Shown: piece by piece, positions 18,345 through 28,028 of the stretch
Layout: each line of letters opens with the position of its first letter
Numbering within the stretch: the first letter of the stretch is position 1
Assembly: GCF_001598295.1 (NCBI RefSeq)
Contig: NZ_BCYR01000001.1
Span: 558,001 to 622,000, forward strand
Source: Klebsiella ornithinolytica NBRC 105727 = ATCC 31898
GTDB taxonomy: Bacteria; Pseudomonadota; Gammaproteobacteria; Enterobacterales; Enterobacteriaceae
DNA length: 64,000 nt
Direction: 5' to 3'
Notes under the pieces: model-generated
Seen by the model: the letters and a program-made list of their open reading frames with translations, nothing else
Told to the model about the DNA's origin: nothing
Database searches by the model: none
Program-made: the position numbers and the translations under genes

Positions 18345-19439
18345 ATGGGCGCATACCTGATCCGCCGGCTGTTGCTGATAATCCCCACGCTGTGGGCGAT
18401 CATTACGATCAACTTTTTCATTGTCCAGATAGCCCCGGGTGGCCCGGTCGATCAGGCCATCGCCGCCATTGAGTTTGGCAACCGCGGCGGCTTACCGGGC
18501 GCCGGAGAAAGCGGTATGGCCGCCAGCCATGCCCGGACCGGCGTCGGCAACATCAGCGAAGGTCATTATCGCGGCGGCCGCGGGCTCGATCCGGAAGTGA
18601 TTGCCGAAATCACCCACCGCTACGGCTTTGATAAACCGCTGCACGAACGCTACCTGAAAATGCTCGGCGACTATCTGCGCTTCGATTTTGGCGACAGCCT
18701 TTTTCGCAGCGCGTCGGTCTTGCAGCTGATCAAAAACAGCATGCCGGTCTCCATCACCCTGGGGCTGTGGAGTACGCTGATTATCTATCTGGTCTCGATT
18801 CCGCTCGGCATCCGCAAAGCCGTCCATAACGGCAGCCAGTTTGATATCTGGAGCAGTACGCTGATCATTATTGGCTACGCCATCCCGGCCTTTCTGTTCG
18901 CCATTATCCTGATCGTGCTCTTCGCGGGGGGCAGCTATCTGGATCTGTTTCCGCTGCGCGGGCTGGTGTCCGCTAATTTCGATAGCCTGACGTGGTATCA
19001 GAAGGTTCTCGACTATCTCTGGCATATTACGCTGCCGGTGCTGGCGACGGTCATCGGCGGCTTTGCGGCGCTCACCATGCTGACCAAGAACAGCTTTCTT
19101 GATGAGATCCGCAAGCAGTATGTCGTGACCGCTCGCGCCAAAGGGGTAGGCGAAAAGCAAATTTTATGGGGCCATGTTTTTCGCAATGCCATGCTGCTGG
19201 TGATCGCCGGTTTCCCGGCGATGTTTATCAGCATGTTTTTCACCGGTTCCCTGCTGATTGAGGTGATGTTTTCCCTCAACGGCCTGGGACTGCTGGGCTA
19301 TGAGGCGACCGTTTCCCGTGATTACCCGGTGATGTTCGGTACGTTGTATATTTTTACGCTGATCGGCCTGCTGCTGAATATTGTCAGCGATATCTGCTAC
19401 ACGCTGGTCGATCCGCGTATTGATTTTGAGGGCCGCTGA
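18345..19439 (+). CDS. yejB: Peptide ABC transporter permease YejB
   Basis: 364 residues with six membrane spans. Relative to DppB-type permeases it has a Gly-rich insertion in the first periplasmic loop (about 45-80), typical of YejB. The EAA loop that contacts the ATPase lies around residues 260-285 ([18 protein letters not shown]). Its TGA stop shares a base with the yejE start codon (TGATG), so translation is coupled. Confidence 0.95.
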   Translation: MGAYLIRRLLLIIPTLWAIITINFFIVQIAPGGPVDQAIAAIEFGNRGGLPGAGESGMAASHARTGVGNISEGHYRGGRGLDPEVIAEITHRYGFDKPLHERYLKMLGDYLRFDFGDSLFRSASVLQLIKNSMPVSITLGLWSTLIIYLVSIPLGIRKAVHNGSQFDIWSSTLIIIGYAIPAFLFAIILIVLFAGGSYLDLFPLRGLVSANFDSLTWYQKVLDYLWHITLPVLATVIGGFAALTMLTKNSFLDEIRKQYVVTARAKGVGEKQILWGHVFRNAMLLVIAGFPAMFISMFFTGSLLIEVMFSLNGLGLLGYEATVSRDYPVMFGTLYIFTLIGLLLNIVSDICYTLVDPRIDFEGR

Positions 19440-20464
19440 TGTCTTTCCTGAGTCCCGTTAATCAGGCCCGCTGGGCGCGTTTTCGTCACAATCGCCGCGG
19501 CTATCTGTCGCTGTGGCTGTTTATGCTTCTTTTCCTGTGCAGCCTGGGCGCCGAGCTGATTGCCAACGACCGCCCGCTGCTGGTGCAGTATCGCGGCAGC
19601 CTGTACGTTCCGGCATTGAAAAATTATAGCGAGACGACCTTTGGCGGTCCGCTTGCTACCGCCGCCGACTACCAGGATCCGTGGCTGCAAAAGCAGCTGG
19701 ATGATAACGGCTGGGTACTGTGGGCGCCGATCCGATTTGGTGCCACCACTATCGACTTCGCCACCCAGACGCCCTTCCCTTCCCCTCCCTCGACGAGAAA
19801 CTGGCTGGGTACCGATGCCAACGGCGGCGATGTGCTGGCTCGTATTTTATACGGCACGCGAATATCGATTCTGTTCGGCCTGCTGCTGACCTTTTTCTCC
19901 AGCGTGCTGGGGGTACTGGCGGGGGCGATTCAGGGATACTACGGTGGCAAGATTGACCTGTGGGGCCAGCGATTTATCGAGGTGTGGTCAGGCATGCCAA
20001 CCCTGTTCCTGATTATTTTGCTCTCAAGTGTCGTCCAGCCGGGCTTCTGGTGGCTGCTGGCCATTACGGTACTGTTCGGCTGGATGGCGCTGGTCGGCGT
20101 CGTGCGGGCGGAATTCCTGCGCACCCGTAACTATGACTATATTCGCGCGGCGCAGGCGCTGGGGGTCAGCGATCGCCATATTATTTTCCGCCACATGCTG
20201 CCTAACGCCATGGTCGCGACCCTGACCTTCTTGCCGTTTATTCTGTGCAGTTCAATCACCACCCTGACTTCACTCGATTTTCTCGGCTTCGGCCTGCCGT
20301 TAGGTTCGCCCTCTCTGGGGGAGCTGCTGCTGCAGGGGAAAAACAATCTGCAGGCGCCGTGGCTGGGCATCGCCGCCTTCCTGTCGGTCGCGGTGCTGTT
20401 ATCGCTGTTAATTTTCATTGGTGAAGCCGTCCGCGACGCCTTCGACCCCGGTAAGGCGGTATAA
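19439..20464 (+). CDS. yejE: Peptide ABC transporter permease YejE
   Basis: 341 residues of the OppC/DppC-type permease family. One N-terminal span (about 22-42) is followed by a large periplasmic loop, and then five spans. The EAA-like segment is RAAQALGVSDRHIIFRHMLPN (about 236-256). It starts on the last base of yejB and ends one base before the yejF ATG. It forms the channel with YejB. Confidence 0.95.
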   Translation: MSFLSPVNQARWARFRHNRRGYLSLWLFMLLFLCSLGAELIANDRPLLVQYRGSLYVPALKNYSETTFGGPLATAADYQDPWLQKQLDDNGWVLWAPIRFGATTIDFATQTPFPSPPSTRNWLGTDANGGDVLARILYGTRISILFGLLLTFFSSVLGVLAGAIQGYYGGKIDLWGQRFIEVWSGMPTLFLIILLSSVVQPGFWWLLAITVLFGWMALVGVVRAEFLRTRNYDYIRAAQALGVSDRHIIFRHMLPNAMVATLTFLPFILCSSITTLTSLDFLGFGLPLGSPSLGELLLQGKNNLQAPWLGIAAFLSVAVLLSLLIFIGEAVRDAFDPGKAV

Positions 20465-20465
20465 C

Positions 20466-22055
20466 ATGACGCAGCCTTTGTTAGAGATAGACAACCTCTC
20501 CATCGCCTTCCGCCAGCAGGGGAAAATGCAGACCGTCGTCAGCGAGCTCTCCCTGGATATTGGCGCCGGGGAAACCCTGGCGCTGGTGGGAGAATCCGGT
20601 TCCGGTAAAAGCGTCTCCGCGCTCTCGGTGCTGCGCCTGCTCCCCTCTCCGCCGGTCTGCTACCCCGGCGGAGACATTCGCTTTCACGGTCAGTCGCTGC
20701 TCCATGCCGATGAGCGCACGCTAAGTAAGGTGCGCGGGAACCGTATCGCGATGATTTTTCAGGAACCAATGGTCTCGCTCAATCCCCTGCATACGCTGGA
20801 AAAACAGCTGTATGAAGTCCTGTCTTTGCATCGCGGTATGCGTAAAGAGGCCGCGCGTGGCGAGATCCTTAACTGCCTGGAACGAGTCGGTATCCGTCAT
20901 GCCGTACGCCGACTGGCGGACTACCCGCATCAGTTTTCCGGCGGCGAACGCCAGCGGATCATGATTGCCATGGCGCTGCTCACCCGTCCAGAACTGCTGA
21001 TTGCCGACGAACCCACGACCGCCCTCGACGTGACCGTACAAGCGCAAATCCTGCAGCTGTTACGCGAGCTGAAAAATGAACTGAATATGGGACTGCTGTT
21101 TATTACCCATAACTTAAGCATTGTTCGCCGGCTCGCTGACCGCGTGGCGGTGATGCAAAACGGCCGCTGCGTCGAACAAAAGGCCTGTCGGGCGCTTTTT
21201 GCCGCCCCCGAACATCCTTATACCCGTCGCCTGCTGGACAGCGAACCCTCCGGCAGTCCGGTACCGCTGGCCGCCGATGCGCCGCTGCTGCTGAAGGCCG
21301 TCGATCTGAGCGTCGCCTTCCCGGTGCGCAAAGGGCTCCTCCGCCGGGTGGTGGATCATAACCGGGTGGTCAACGCGCTGAACTTCCAGCTGCGCGCCGG
21401 GGAAACCCTGGGCCTGGTGGGCGAGTCGGGATCGGGGAAAAGCACTACCGGGCTGGCCCTGCTGCGCCTGATTGCCTCGGAAGGGACGATCGCCTTTGAA
21501 GGGCAAGCGCTGCAGGGACGTAGCCGTCGGCAAATGCTGCCGCTGCGCCGCCAGATGCAGATAGTTTTCCAGGATCCCAACTCGTCGCTGAATCCCCGGT
21601 TGAACGTGCTACAGATTATTGAAGAGGGTCTGCGCGTCCACCGCCCAGGGTTAACGCCGGCCGCGCGTGAACACGCGGTGATACAGGTGATGCAAGAGGT
21701 GGGGCTCGATCCGCAAACGCGGCATCGCTATCCGGCTGAGTTTTCCGGCGGCCAGCGTCAACGTATTGCGATTGCCCGGGCGCTGATTGTGAAGCCTCAG
21801 CTTATCGTGCTGGATGAGCCCACGTCGTCGCTGGACAAGACTGTCCAGGCGCAAATTCTGGCGTTGCTGAAAGCGTTACAGCAAAAACATCGGCTGGCCT
21901 ATATTTTTATCAGCCATGATTTACGCGTAGTGCGGACGTTGTGTCATCAGGTGATGGTGTTACGGCAGGGAGAAGTCGTCGAGCAGGGAGAGTGCGAACG
22001 CGTTTTTACCGCTCCGCAGCAGGAATATACCCGCCAGCTTCTGGCGCTGAGCTGA
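20466..22055 (+). CDS. yejF: Peptide ABC transporter, fused ATPase YejF
   Basis: 529 residues containing two ATP-binding cassettes in tandem. Cassette 1 has Walker A GESGSGKS (about 38-45) and signature FSGGERQR; cassette 2 has GESGSGKST (about 319-327), signature FSGGQRQRIAIARAL and Walker B LIVLDEP. It powers YejABE. The ATG at 20466 was chosen over an in-frame upstream start at 20418, which lies inside yejE, because it gives the E. coli length and start MTQPLLEI. Convergent with yejG after 3 bp. Confidence 0.95.
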   Translation: MTQPLLEIDNLSIAFRQQGKMQTVVSELSLDIGAGETLALVGESGSGKSVSALSVLRLLPSPPVCYPGGDIRFHGQSLLHADERTLSKVRGNRIAMIFQEPMVSLNPLHTLEKQLYEVLSLHRGMRKEAARGEILNCLERVGIRHAVRRLADYPHQFSGGERQRIMIAMALLTRPELLIADEPTTALDVTVQAQILQLLRELKNELNMGLLFITHNLSIVRRLADRVAVMQNGRCVEQKACRALFAAPEHPYTRRLLDSEPSGSPVPLAADAPLLLKAVDLSVAFPVRKGLLRRVVDHNRVVNALNFQLRAGETLGLVGESGSGKSTTGLALLRLIASEGTIAFEGQALQGRSRRQMLPLRRQMQIVFQDPNSSLNPRLNVLQIIEEGLRVHRPGLTPAAREHAVIQVMQEVGLDPQTRHRYPAEFSGGQRQRIAIARALIVKPQLIVLDEPTSSLDKTVQAQILALLKALQQKHRLAYIFISHDLRVVRTLCHQVMVLRQGEVVEQGECERVFTAPQQEYTRQLLALS

Positions 22056-22058
22056 CGG

Positions 22059-22403
22059 TCAGAATGGGTTGTGGCCTGAGAACGGTTCGGCAATCGCCAC
22101 GCCGAAATTTTTCAGTCGACAGGTTGCCGCAAACTCGTCCTGTAAATTGACAAACAGGCACGGCTCCCCTTCACACTCAACGATGGAGCAATCGACTTCG
22201 ATGTCGCTGAGGGCCTGGCTGAGCTTATGCATCACCGGCCACGCTTTCTCCCCGTCCGGGCTGAGTAGCTTCAGCGCAACGAGGCTGTTTTCACTTTCGG
22301 CGCCGTTTTGCGGAATCGGTTCAACTCTTGAACCCGCAAAACCGGCCAGCCAGCGATAGCTCTGCGGCAGACGGTGTACGATAGAGAGTTGCTGTGTATT
22401 CAC
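22059..22403 (-). CDS. yejG: YejG family protein
   Basis: 114-residue cytoplasmic protein without signal peptide or membrane span, matching E. coli YejG in length and in segments such as [13 protein letters not shown] and NPF at the end. Biochemical function is not established; in E. coli the gene has been linked to aminoglycoside tolerance. It converges on yejF with almost no gap and no terminator between the two stops. Confidence 0.9.
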   Translation of the reverse strand: MNTQQLSIVHRLPQSYRWLAGFAGSRVEPIPQNGAESENSLVALKLLSPDGEKAWPVMHKLSQALSDIEVDCSIVECEGEPCLFVNLQDEFAATCRLKNFGVAIAEPFSGHNPF

Positions 22404-22736
22404 TTAGTTTCCCCGGAAGCAAAATGCTTCACAATAAATTTACATCAATATTAACACATCGTTGACAAATAGTCCTGCATCAGCATAGAAAACGTTTACA
22501 CCCGCGTCACGCCAGGGTTAACGACTTATAATCCAGAACTTTATAGTTTCTCTGCGGAAACAGATCGGGGCTATATGTACCCGTTTCTGTGATCCAAAAC
22601 AACTTTTTTATCGCAACAATGCGACTTTTTACACTAATTGATTTTACATAAAAGAAACAAATTACAGAACCGGGAAGCCCATCGCGGTTGATGTGCATCA
22701 AAAAAGGGGCGGAAATCGCCCCTTGTGGAAGGTATT
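22404..22736. other. Gene-free region between bcr and yejG
   Basis: 333 bp. The right part holds the bcr terminator (22700-22724). The left part is AT-rich and must contain the yejG promoter, on the minus strand. A sequence AGAAAACGTTTACA (22487-22500) resembles the palindrome before pdeN. An open frame crossing it has no ribosome site. Confidence 0.5.
22700..22724 (-). terminator. bcr intrinsic terminator
   Basis: AAGGGGCG (22704-22711) pairs with CGCCCCTT (22717-22724) around a 5-nt loop; on the minus strand it is followed by six U residues. It lies 13 bp after the bcr stop. Confidence 0.9.
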
Positions 22737-23933
22737 TTAGTGCGCGTTTTTGCGCCGCCGGCTGGCGTAGAGATAAAAAAGGATGGAGCTGCTGGCACAA
22801 AAGGCGATCGAAATCAGCATCGGCCAGGCGGTAGTAAAGGTGGCCATGGAGAGCAGTGCGCCAATAATCGCCCCGATGCCAAAGCGGAAGGTCCCCGCCA
22901 GCGATGAGGCGGTGCCCGCCATATGCGGAAACTCGTCGAGAATGACCGCCATCGCATTGGAGGAGACCATTGAAACGCAGCCAACAAACGCCGCAACGCC
23001 GACCACCAGCGCCCAGAATCCGACATCCAGCAGCGCGCAGACCACCATCCATACCGCCATCACAAACTGAATCCACAGCCCGGCGCGGAACATATTCAGC
23101 GCCCCGACCCGTCGGACAAAGCGGCTGTTAATGATGGTCATGATGAACAAGAAGACAATATTCAGCGCAAAATAGTAACCAAAGTGCTGGGGCGAAACAT
23201 GGTTGATATTGATGTAGACAAACGGCCCGGCGCTCAGGAAGGAGAACATCCCGGCAAAGCTGAAGCCGCTCGCCAGCATATAGCTCAACACCCGCTTATG
23301 ACGGAACAACGTCGCAAAGTTGCCCAGCGTGGTACGCAGGCTAAATTTTTGCCGCCGTTCAACCGGCAGCGTTTCGCTGATGAAAAAAGCGATCATCGCG
23401 GAGGCCAGCAGCGCCGCCAGCGCAAGAATCCAGAAGATCGCGTGCCAGCTGAACCACACCAGCACGGCGCCCCCCACCATCGGCGCAACCAGCGGCGCGA
23501 TAGTGGTGACCAGCATGACAAACGACATCATCCGCGAAAACTCTTCTTTCGGATAGATATCGCGCATCAGGGCGTTGATGACCACGCTCGCCGCCGCGGC
23601 CGCCAGACCGTGGAAGAAACGCATGGTAATCAGCATGTCGATAGTCTGCGACAGCGCGCAGGCCACCGCAGCCGCCGCAAAAATCAGCGTTCCTCCGAGG
23701 ATCACCGGCTTACGGCCGATGCTGTCCGCCATCGGGCCATACAGCAGCTGACCGAAAGCAAAGCCCAGAATATAGGTACTGAGCGTCATCTGCGCACTGC
23801 CGTCCGGCACATTAAACTGCGCCGAAATCACCGGCAGCGCCGGGAGATACATATCAATCGACAGTGGCATCAACATGGCCAGCAGGCCAAGAATAAACAC
23901 AATCCCCAGTGAAGAATTCTGCTTTGCCGTCAC
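22737..23933 (-). CDS. bcr: Bicyclomycin/sulfonamide resistance MFS exporter Bcr
   Basis: 398-residue drug:proton antiporter of the major facilitator family with 12 membrane spans. The motif A loop is [12 protein letters not shown] (66-77), and motif C-like glycine/proline residues occur around 140-155 ([13 protein letters not shown]). In E. coli it exports bicyclomycin and L-cysteine. The start is GTG, as in E. coli, and overlaps the rsuA stop by 4 bp (GTGA), so the two genes form a coupled pair with rsuA first. Confidence 0.95.
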   Translation of the reverse strand: MTAKQNSSLGIVFILGLLAMLMPLSIDMYLPALPVISAQFNVPDGSAQMTLSTYILGFAFGQLLYGPMADSIGRKPVILGGTLIFAAAAVACALSQTIDMLITMRFFHGLAAAAASVVINALMRDIYPKEEFSRMMSFVMLVTTIAPLVAPMVGGAVLVWFSWHAIFWILALAALLASAMIAFFISETLPVERRQKFSLRTTLGNFATLFRHKRVLSYMLASGFSFAGMFSFLSAGPFVYININHVSPQHFGYYFALNIVFLFIMTIINSRFVRRVGALNMFRAGLWIQFVMAVWMVVCALLDVGFWALVVGVAAFVGCVSMVSSNAMAVILDEFPHMAGTASSLAGTFRFGIGAIIGALLSMATFTTAWPMLISIAFCASSSILFYLYASRRRKNAH

Positions 23934-24649
23934 GTTTTACTCCGTGCATGCTGGAGGCCAACGCTGGCGATCTCGTCTTCCGTCAGCGGGCGATACTCGC
24001 CAGGCTCCAGAGACTCATCCAGCATAATGTCGCCAATACGTTCACGATGCAGGCCGACGACGTGGTTACCCACCGCCGCGAACATGCGTTTCACCTGATG
24101 GTAGCGCCCTTCGCTTATCGTTAAGCGAACTTCCGTTGGCGTCAGCACTTCCAGACGCGCAGGTTTCGTCAGATCCTTTTCATTGTGCAGCTGAACGCCT
24201 TTAGCAAACTGTTCCGCCGTTTGCTCATCCACCGGGTTTTCCAGAGTCACCAGATAAGTTTTCTCGCAGTGATGGCGCGGAGAAGTGATGCGGTGCGACC
24301 ACTGCCCGTCATCGGTCATCAGCACCAGTCCGGTGGTGTCGATATCCAGTCGACCTGCGGCGTGCAGCTTATGCGCGACCGGGACATCCAGGAAATAGAG
24401 AATCGTTGGATGATCCGGATCGTCCGTGGAGCAGACGTACCCCTGCGGCTTGTTGAGCATAAAGTAGCGCGGGCCGTTCTGCTGGGTCAGCGTATTGCCG
24501 TCATACTCCACGTCGTGCTCCGGCTGGAGCTTAAACGACGCATCTTTGACGATTTCGCCGTCTACGAGAACGCGGCTGCTGCGGATTTCACGCCCGGCAA
24601 TAGCCCGACTGACGCCAAGTTGCTGAGCGATAAACTTATCAAGTCGCAT
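23930..24649 (-). CDS. rsuA: 16S rRNA pseudouridine(516) synthase
   Basis: Converts U516 of 16S rRNA to pseudouridine during small-subunit assembly. 239 residues, slightly longer than the E. coli protein at the C-terminus. An S4 RNA-binding domain (1-60, [15 protein letters not shown]) is followed by the synthase domain with catalytic Asp102 in [10 protein letters not shown]. It is the first gene of rsuA-bcr, divergent from radD across 147 bp. Confidence 0.95.
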   Translation of the reverse strand: MRLDKFIAQQLGVSRAIAGREIRSSRVLVDGEIVKDASFKLQPEHDVEYDGNTLTQQNGPRYFMLNKPQGYVCSTDDPDHPTILYFLDVPVAHKLHAAGRLDIDTTGLVLMTDDGQWSHRITSPRHHCEKTYLVTLENPVDEQTAEQFAKGVQLHNEKDLTKPARLEVLTPTEVRLTISEGRYHQVKRMFAAVGNHVVGLHRERIGDIMLDESLEPGEYRPLTEDEIASVGLQHARSKT

Positions 24650-24796
24650 GAGATTTTTTTAGCCTGTAATAATGCTGGAGCGGGCAAACGCCCGAAAAAG
24701 AAGAAGTTCGCTGGCTAGTATAACGGGCTCTTAACGCCACTCAAGGGAAAAGATTCGTGGCATACTATTTGCGAGTTAATTAACGCCAGTATAGCC

Positions 24797-26554
24797 ATGA
24801 CTTTTACATTACGTCCCTACCAAAAAGAGGCCGTCGACGCCACGCTCGCCTGGTTTCGTCGCCATCATGAGCCTGCCGCAATCGTCCTGCCCACCGGCGC
24901 GGGTAAAAGCCTGGTCATCGCCGAGCTGGCACGCCTGGCGCGCGGCCGCGTTCTGGTGCTGGCGCACGTCAAGGAGCTGGTCGCGCAAAACCACGCCAAG
25001 TATTGTGCGCTTGGGCTGGAGGCGGATATTTTTGCCGCCGGGCTGAAGCGTAAAGAGAGCCACGGCAAGGTGGTCTTCGGCAGCGTGCAATCGGTAGCCC
25101 GTAACCTTAAACAGTTCCAGGCCGAGTTTTCACTGCTGATTGTCGATGAATGCCACCGCATCAGCGACGATGATGACAGCCAGTACCAGCAAATTATCAG
25201 CCATTTGCAGCAGGTCAACCCGCAGCTGCGCCTGCTCGGGTTAACCGCCACGCCGTTCCGCCTCGGCAAGGGCTGGATCTACCAGTTTCATTATCACGGC
25301 ATGGTTCGCGGTGATGAGAAGGCGTTGTTCCGCGACTGTATTTACGAACTGCCGCTGCGCTATATGATCAAGCACGGGTATCTGACGCCTCCGGAACGGC
25401 TGGATATGCCGGTCGTGCAGTACGATTTCAGCCGCCTTCAGCCGCAGAGCAACGGTCTGTTTAGCGAAGCGGACCTGAACCTTGAGCTAAAAAAGCAGCG
25501 GCGCATTACGCCGCATATCGTCAGCCAGATCGTCGAATTCGCCCGCACGCGTAAGGGCGTGATGATTTTCGCCTCCACGGTAGAACACGCGCGGGAAATT
25601 ACCGGCCTGCTGCCCGCCGGCGAGGCGGAGCTGATTACCGGTGAAACGCCCGGCCCGCAGCGCGATCGCATCATCGAAGCATTTAAAGCGCAGCAGTATC
25701 GTTATCTGGTGAACGTGGCGGTGCTCACCACCGGATTTGATGCCCCGCATGTCGATCTGATCGCCATCCTGCGCCCCACGGAGTCGGTCAGCCTTTATCA
25801 GCAAATTGTCGGCCGCGGCCTGCGCCTGGCGCCGGGGAAAACCGACTGCCTGATTCTCGACTATGCCGGAAATCCTCACGATCTCTACGCGCCGGAGGTG
25901 GGTTCGCCGAAGGGCAAGAGCGATAACGTCCCCGTACAGGTATTCTGCCCGGCCTGCGGCTTTGCCAATACCTTCTGGGGAAAGACCACCGCCGACGGTA
26001 CGCTGATTGAACACTTTGGCCGCCGCTGCCAGGGCTGGTTTGAAGATGACGACGGTCATCGTGAACAGTGCGATTTTCGTTTTCGCTTCAAAAACTGTCC
26101 GCAGTGCAATGCGGAAAATGATATTGCCGCCCGCCGCTGCCGCGAGTGTGACACAATTCTGGTCGACCCGGACGATATGCTGAAGGCCGCGCTGAAGCTC
26201 AAAGACGCGCTGGTGCTGCGCTGCAGCGGCATGGACCTGCAGCACGGTGGCGACGATAAAGGTCCGTGGCTGAAAATCACCTATTACGATGAGGACGGCG
26301 CCGATGTCAGCGAGCGCTTCCGCCTGCAGACGCCGGCCCAGCGTACCGCGTTTGAGCAGCTGTTTATCCGTCCCCATACCCGCACGCCGGGCGTGCCGCT
26401 GCGCTGGATAACCCCTGCCGACATTGTTGCCCAGCAGCCGCTGTTGCGGCATCCGGACTTTGTCGTCGCGCGCATGAAGGGCCAGTACTGGCAGGTCAGG
26501 GAAAAAGTCTTCGACTATCAAGGCCGCTTCCGCCGGGCAAATGAACTGCGTTAA
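24797..26554 (+). CDS. radD: DNA repair helicase-like protein RadD (YejH)
   Basis: 585-residue superfamily 2 ATPase. Walker A PTGAGKS (32-38), DECH box (117-120), motif III LTATPFR (about 151-157) and motif VI IVGRGLR (about 337-343) are intact. A C-terminal zinc-binding region has two CxxC pairs plus more cysteines (about 380-455). In E. coli RadD helps process crossovers after recombination and interacts with RecA and SSB. It starts at the ATG giving the E. coli N-terminus. It lies upstream of rplY on the same strand, but rplY has its own promoter. Confidence 0.94.
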   Translation: MTFTLRPYQKEAVDATLAWFRRHHEPAAIVLPTGAGKSLVIAELARLARGRVLVLAHVKELVAQNHAKYCALGLEADIFAAGLKRKESHGKVVFGSVQSVARNLKQFQAEFSLLIVDECHRISDDDDSQYQQIISHLQQVNPQLRLLGLTATPFRLGKGWIYQFHYHGMVRGDEKALFRDCIYELPLRYMIKHGYLTPPERLDMPVVQYDFSRLQPQSNGLFSEADLNLELKKQRRITPHIVSQIVEFARTRKGVMIFASTVEHAREITGLLPAGEAELITGETPGPQRDRIIEAFKAQQYRYLVNVAVLTTGFDAPHVDLIAILRPTESVSLYQQIVGRGLRLAPGKTDCLILDYAGNPHDLYAPEVGSPKGKSDNVPVQVFCPACGFANTFWGKTTADGTLIEHFGRRCQGWFEDDDGHREQCDFRFRFKNCPQCNAENDIAARRCRECDTILVDPDDMLKAALKLKDALVLRCSGMDLQHGGDDKGPWLKITYYDEDGADVSERFRLQTPAQRTAFEQLFIRPHTRTPGVPLRWITPADIVAQQPLLRHPDFVVARMKGQYWQVREKVFDYQGRFRRANELR

Positions 26555-26578
26555 TCACCGCCGCGCCTGAGGTTTTCA

Positions 26579-26607
26579 TTGCCGTCAACGCCATAGGTGG
26601 ATATAAT
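26579..26607 (+). promoter_or_regulatory. Sigma-70 promoter of rplY
   Basis: TTGCCG (26579-26584) and TATAAT (26602-26607) separated by exactly 17 bp, followed by a leader of about 80 nt to the rplY ATG. Confidence 0.8.
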
Positions 26608-26691
26608 GCCGCCCGCTTTTGCATTCGCAAAGCAGATCATCTGCCTGCTGCTGGGTCGCCTGTAGCAGGATTTAAATATAGAGAGACATCA

Positions 26692-26976
26692 ATGTTTACT
26701 ATCAACGCAGAAGTACGTAAAGAGCAGGGTAAGGGTGCGAGCCGCCGCCTGCGTGCAGCTAACAAATTCCCGGCCATCATTTATGGCGGTGAAGCTACTC
26801 CGGTAGCAATCGAGCTGGACCAGGACAAACTGTGGAACATTCAGAGCAAAGCTGAGTTCTACGGTGAAGTTCTGACCATCGTTATCGATGGCAAAGAAGA
26901 AAAAGTAAAAGTTCAGGCTGTTCAGCGTCACGCGTTCAAGCCAAAACTGACTCACATCGACTTCGTTCGCGCTTAA
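26692..26976 (+). CDS. rplY: 50S ribosomal protein L25
   Basis: 94 residues, the short single-domain L25 of Gammaproteobacteria, which binds 5S rRNA in the central protuberance. It begins [19 protein letters not shown] as in E. coli and has a GAGAGA ribosome site. Low-GC codons typical of highly expressed genes (GGT, CGT, GAA, AAA) stand out from the neighbours. Followed by a strong terminator shared with the convergent LysR gene. Confidence 0.97.
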   Translation: MFTINAEVRKEQGKGASRRLRAANKFPAIIYGGEATPVAIELDQDKLWNIQSKAEFYGEVLTIVIDGKEEKVKVQAVQRHAFKPKLTHIDFVRA

Positions 26977-26998
26977 TCGCGATAGCAAGTTGAGTGGC

Positions 26999-27034
26999 AA
27001 ACGCCCCGGCCCGCAAGGTCCGGGGCGTTTTGTT
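26999..27034. terminator. rplY terminator, also facing the LysR gene
   Basis: AAACGCCCCGG (26999-27009) pairs with CCGGGGCGTTT (27020-27030), followed by TTTTGTT. The A-run on the left makes it usable from both directions. Confidence 0.85.
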
Positions 27035-27923
27035 ATGCGTCTTGTTTCCATAGCAAAGGCGCAAAATCAACCACCTCTCCCAGCGTCGGATGCTTGTTCA
27101 TTCCCGGCTGCCACAGCATCACCATCGTGACATTCAGCCCCTGGGTACCGACTTCGGTATCGATCTCCTCCACGCCTTCCCAGCCGGCCGCCTGAAAATG
27201 GTCAGGTAAGAATCCCCACCCCTGCCCCTGCTGCAGCGCATGGCGCAATAACGCTTTTTCATTCATGTACAGCGTATGTCCCGAAATTTGCACCCGGCGG
27301 GCAATTTGCTCGTCTGCGCGGCGATGCATCACCAGCTGCGGGACCAACGACAGATTGAGCAGAGTCAGCGGACGTGCGCAGTCAGCAAACAGTCGCTCGG
27401 CCGCATAAAAGCGCAGATCGACGGTCCCCAACGCGCGCCACTCCATTTCGCTACCGAGAGTCCGGTTATTGGCCTGGCAAATAGCCAGATCGGCCTGCCC
27501 GTCGGCCAGCGCCTGCTCCGCCTCGCGGCGCGATGCGCTCCAGCAGCTCATTCGCAGCTGACATCGGGCAAGGCGATCTGCCAGTGCGCAGAGAAAGGAT
27601 CGCGGTACAAACGGATCGTACACCACCCGCAGCCCCTGCCCCGCGGTGCGCGGTAGCGTCTGCGCAAACGACTCAAAGGCCTGGGCCTGGCGCAGCAATA
27701 AATGCGCCTGGCGAAAAAGTTGTTCCCCTTCGGCGGTTAACGCCAGGCTTCGCCCTTCGCGCAGGAACAGCGCATATCCCAGCGCATCTTCCAGGTAATC
27801 CAACAGATCGCGCAGCGTGGTGCGGTCTTTTCCGAGCCGAATCGCCGCCCGCGAAAGACTCCCGGTTTCCGCGATGGTGGCAAAAGCCTCAATCTGGGCA
27901 AATGAGTAATGCAGCGTTTTCAT
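27033..27923 (-). CDS. LysR-family transcriptional regulator
   Basis: 296 residues. The N-terminal winged HTH (about 5-65) includes FATIAETGSLSRAAIRLGKDRTTLRDLLDYLE, in which the recognition helix RTTLRDLLDYLEDAL differs from the common LysR SxxSxxIxxLE form; a substrate-binding domain fills the rest. Divergent from a periplasmic serine hydrolase gene with a strong palindrome in the 105-bp gap, so it probably controls that gene. The ligand is unknown. In E. coli rplY is followed directly by yejK, so this gene belongs to a lineage-specific block. Confidence 0.88.
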   Translation of the reverse strand: MKTLHYSFAQIEAFATIAETGSLSRAAIRLGKDRTTLRDLLDYLEDALGYALFLREGRSLALTAEGEQLFRQAHLLLRQAQAFESFAQTLPRTAGQGLRVVYDPFVPRSFLCALADRLARCQLRMSCWSASRREAEQALADGQADLAICQANNRTLGSEMEWRALGTVDLRFYAAERLFADCARPLTLLNLSLVPQLVMHRRADEQIARRVQISGHTLYMNEKALLRHALQQGQGWGFLPDHFQAAGWEGVEEIDTEVGTQGLNVTMVMLWQPGMNKHPTLGEVVDFAPLLWKQDA

Positions 27924-27937
27924 CCTGTGGTTTCCTT

Positions 27938-27954
27938 TGGGGGAAAATCCCCCA
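27938..27954. promoter_or_regulatory. Palindrome in the LysR / serine hydrolase gap
   Basis: TGGGGGA, AAA, TCCCCCA: perfect 7-bp arms around three bases, 15 bp before the LysR start and 75 bp before the hydrolase ATG. Its position suggests the operator for autoregulation and control of the divergent gene; the regulator is inferred. Confidence 0.55.
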
Positions 27955-28028
27955 TCGGCTGATTTTAGCCTGCCGAAGGCGATTTATATACTGCAGGCCT
28001 GGTTGTTATGGCTAATAAGGAATCTCTG

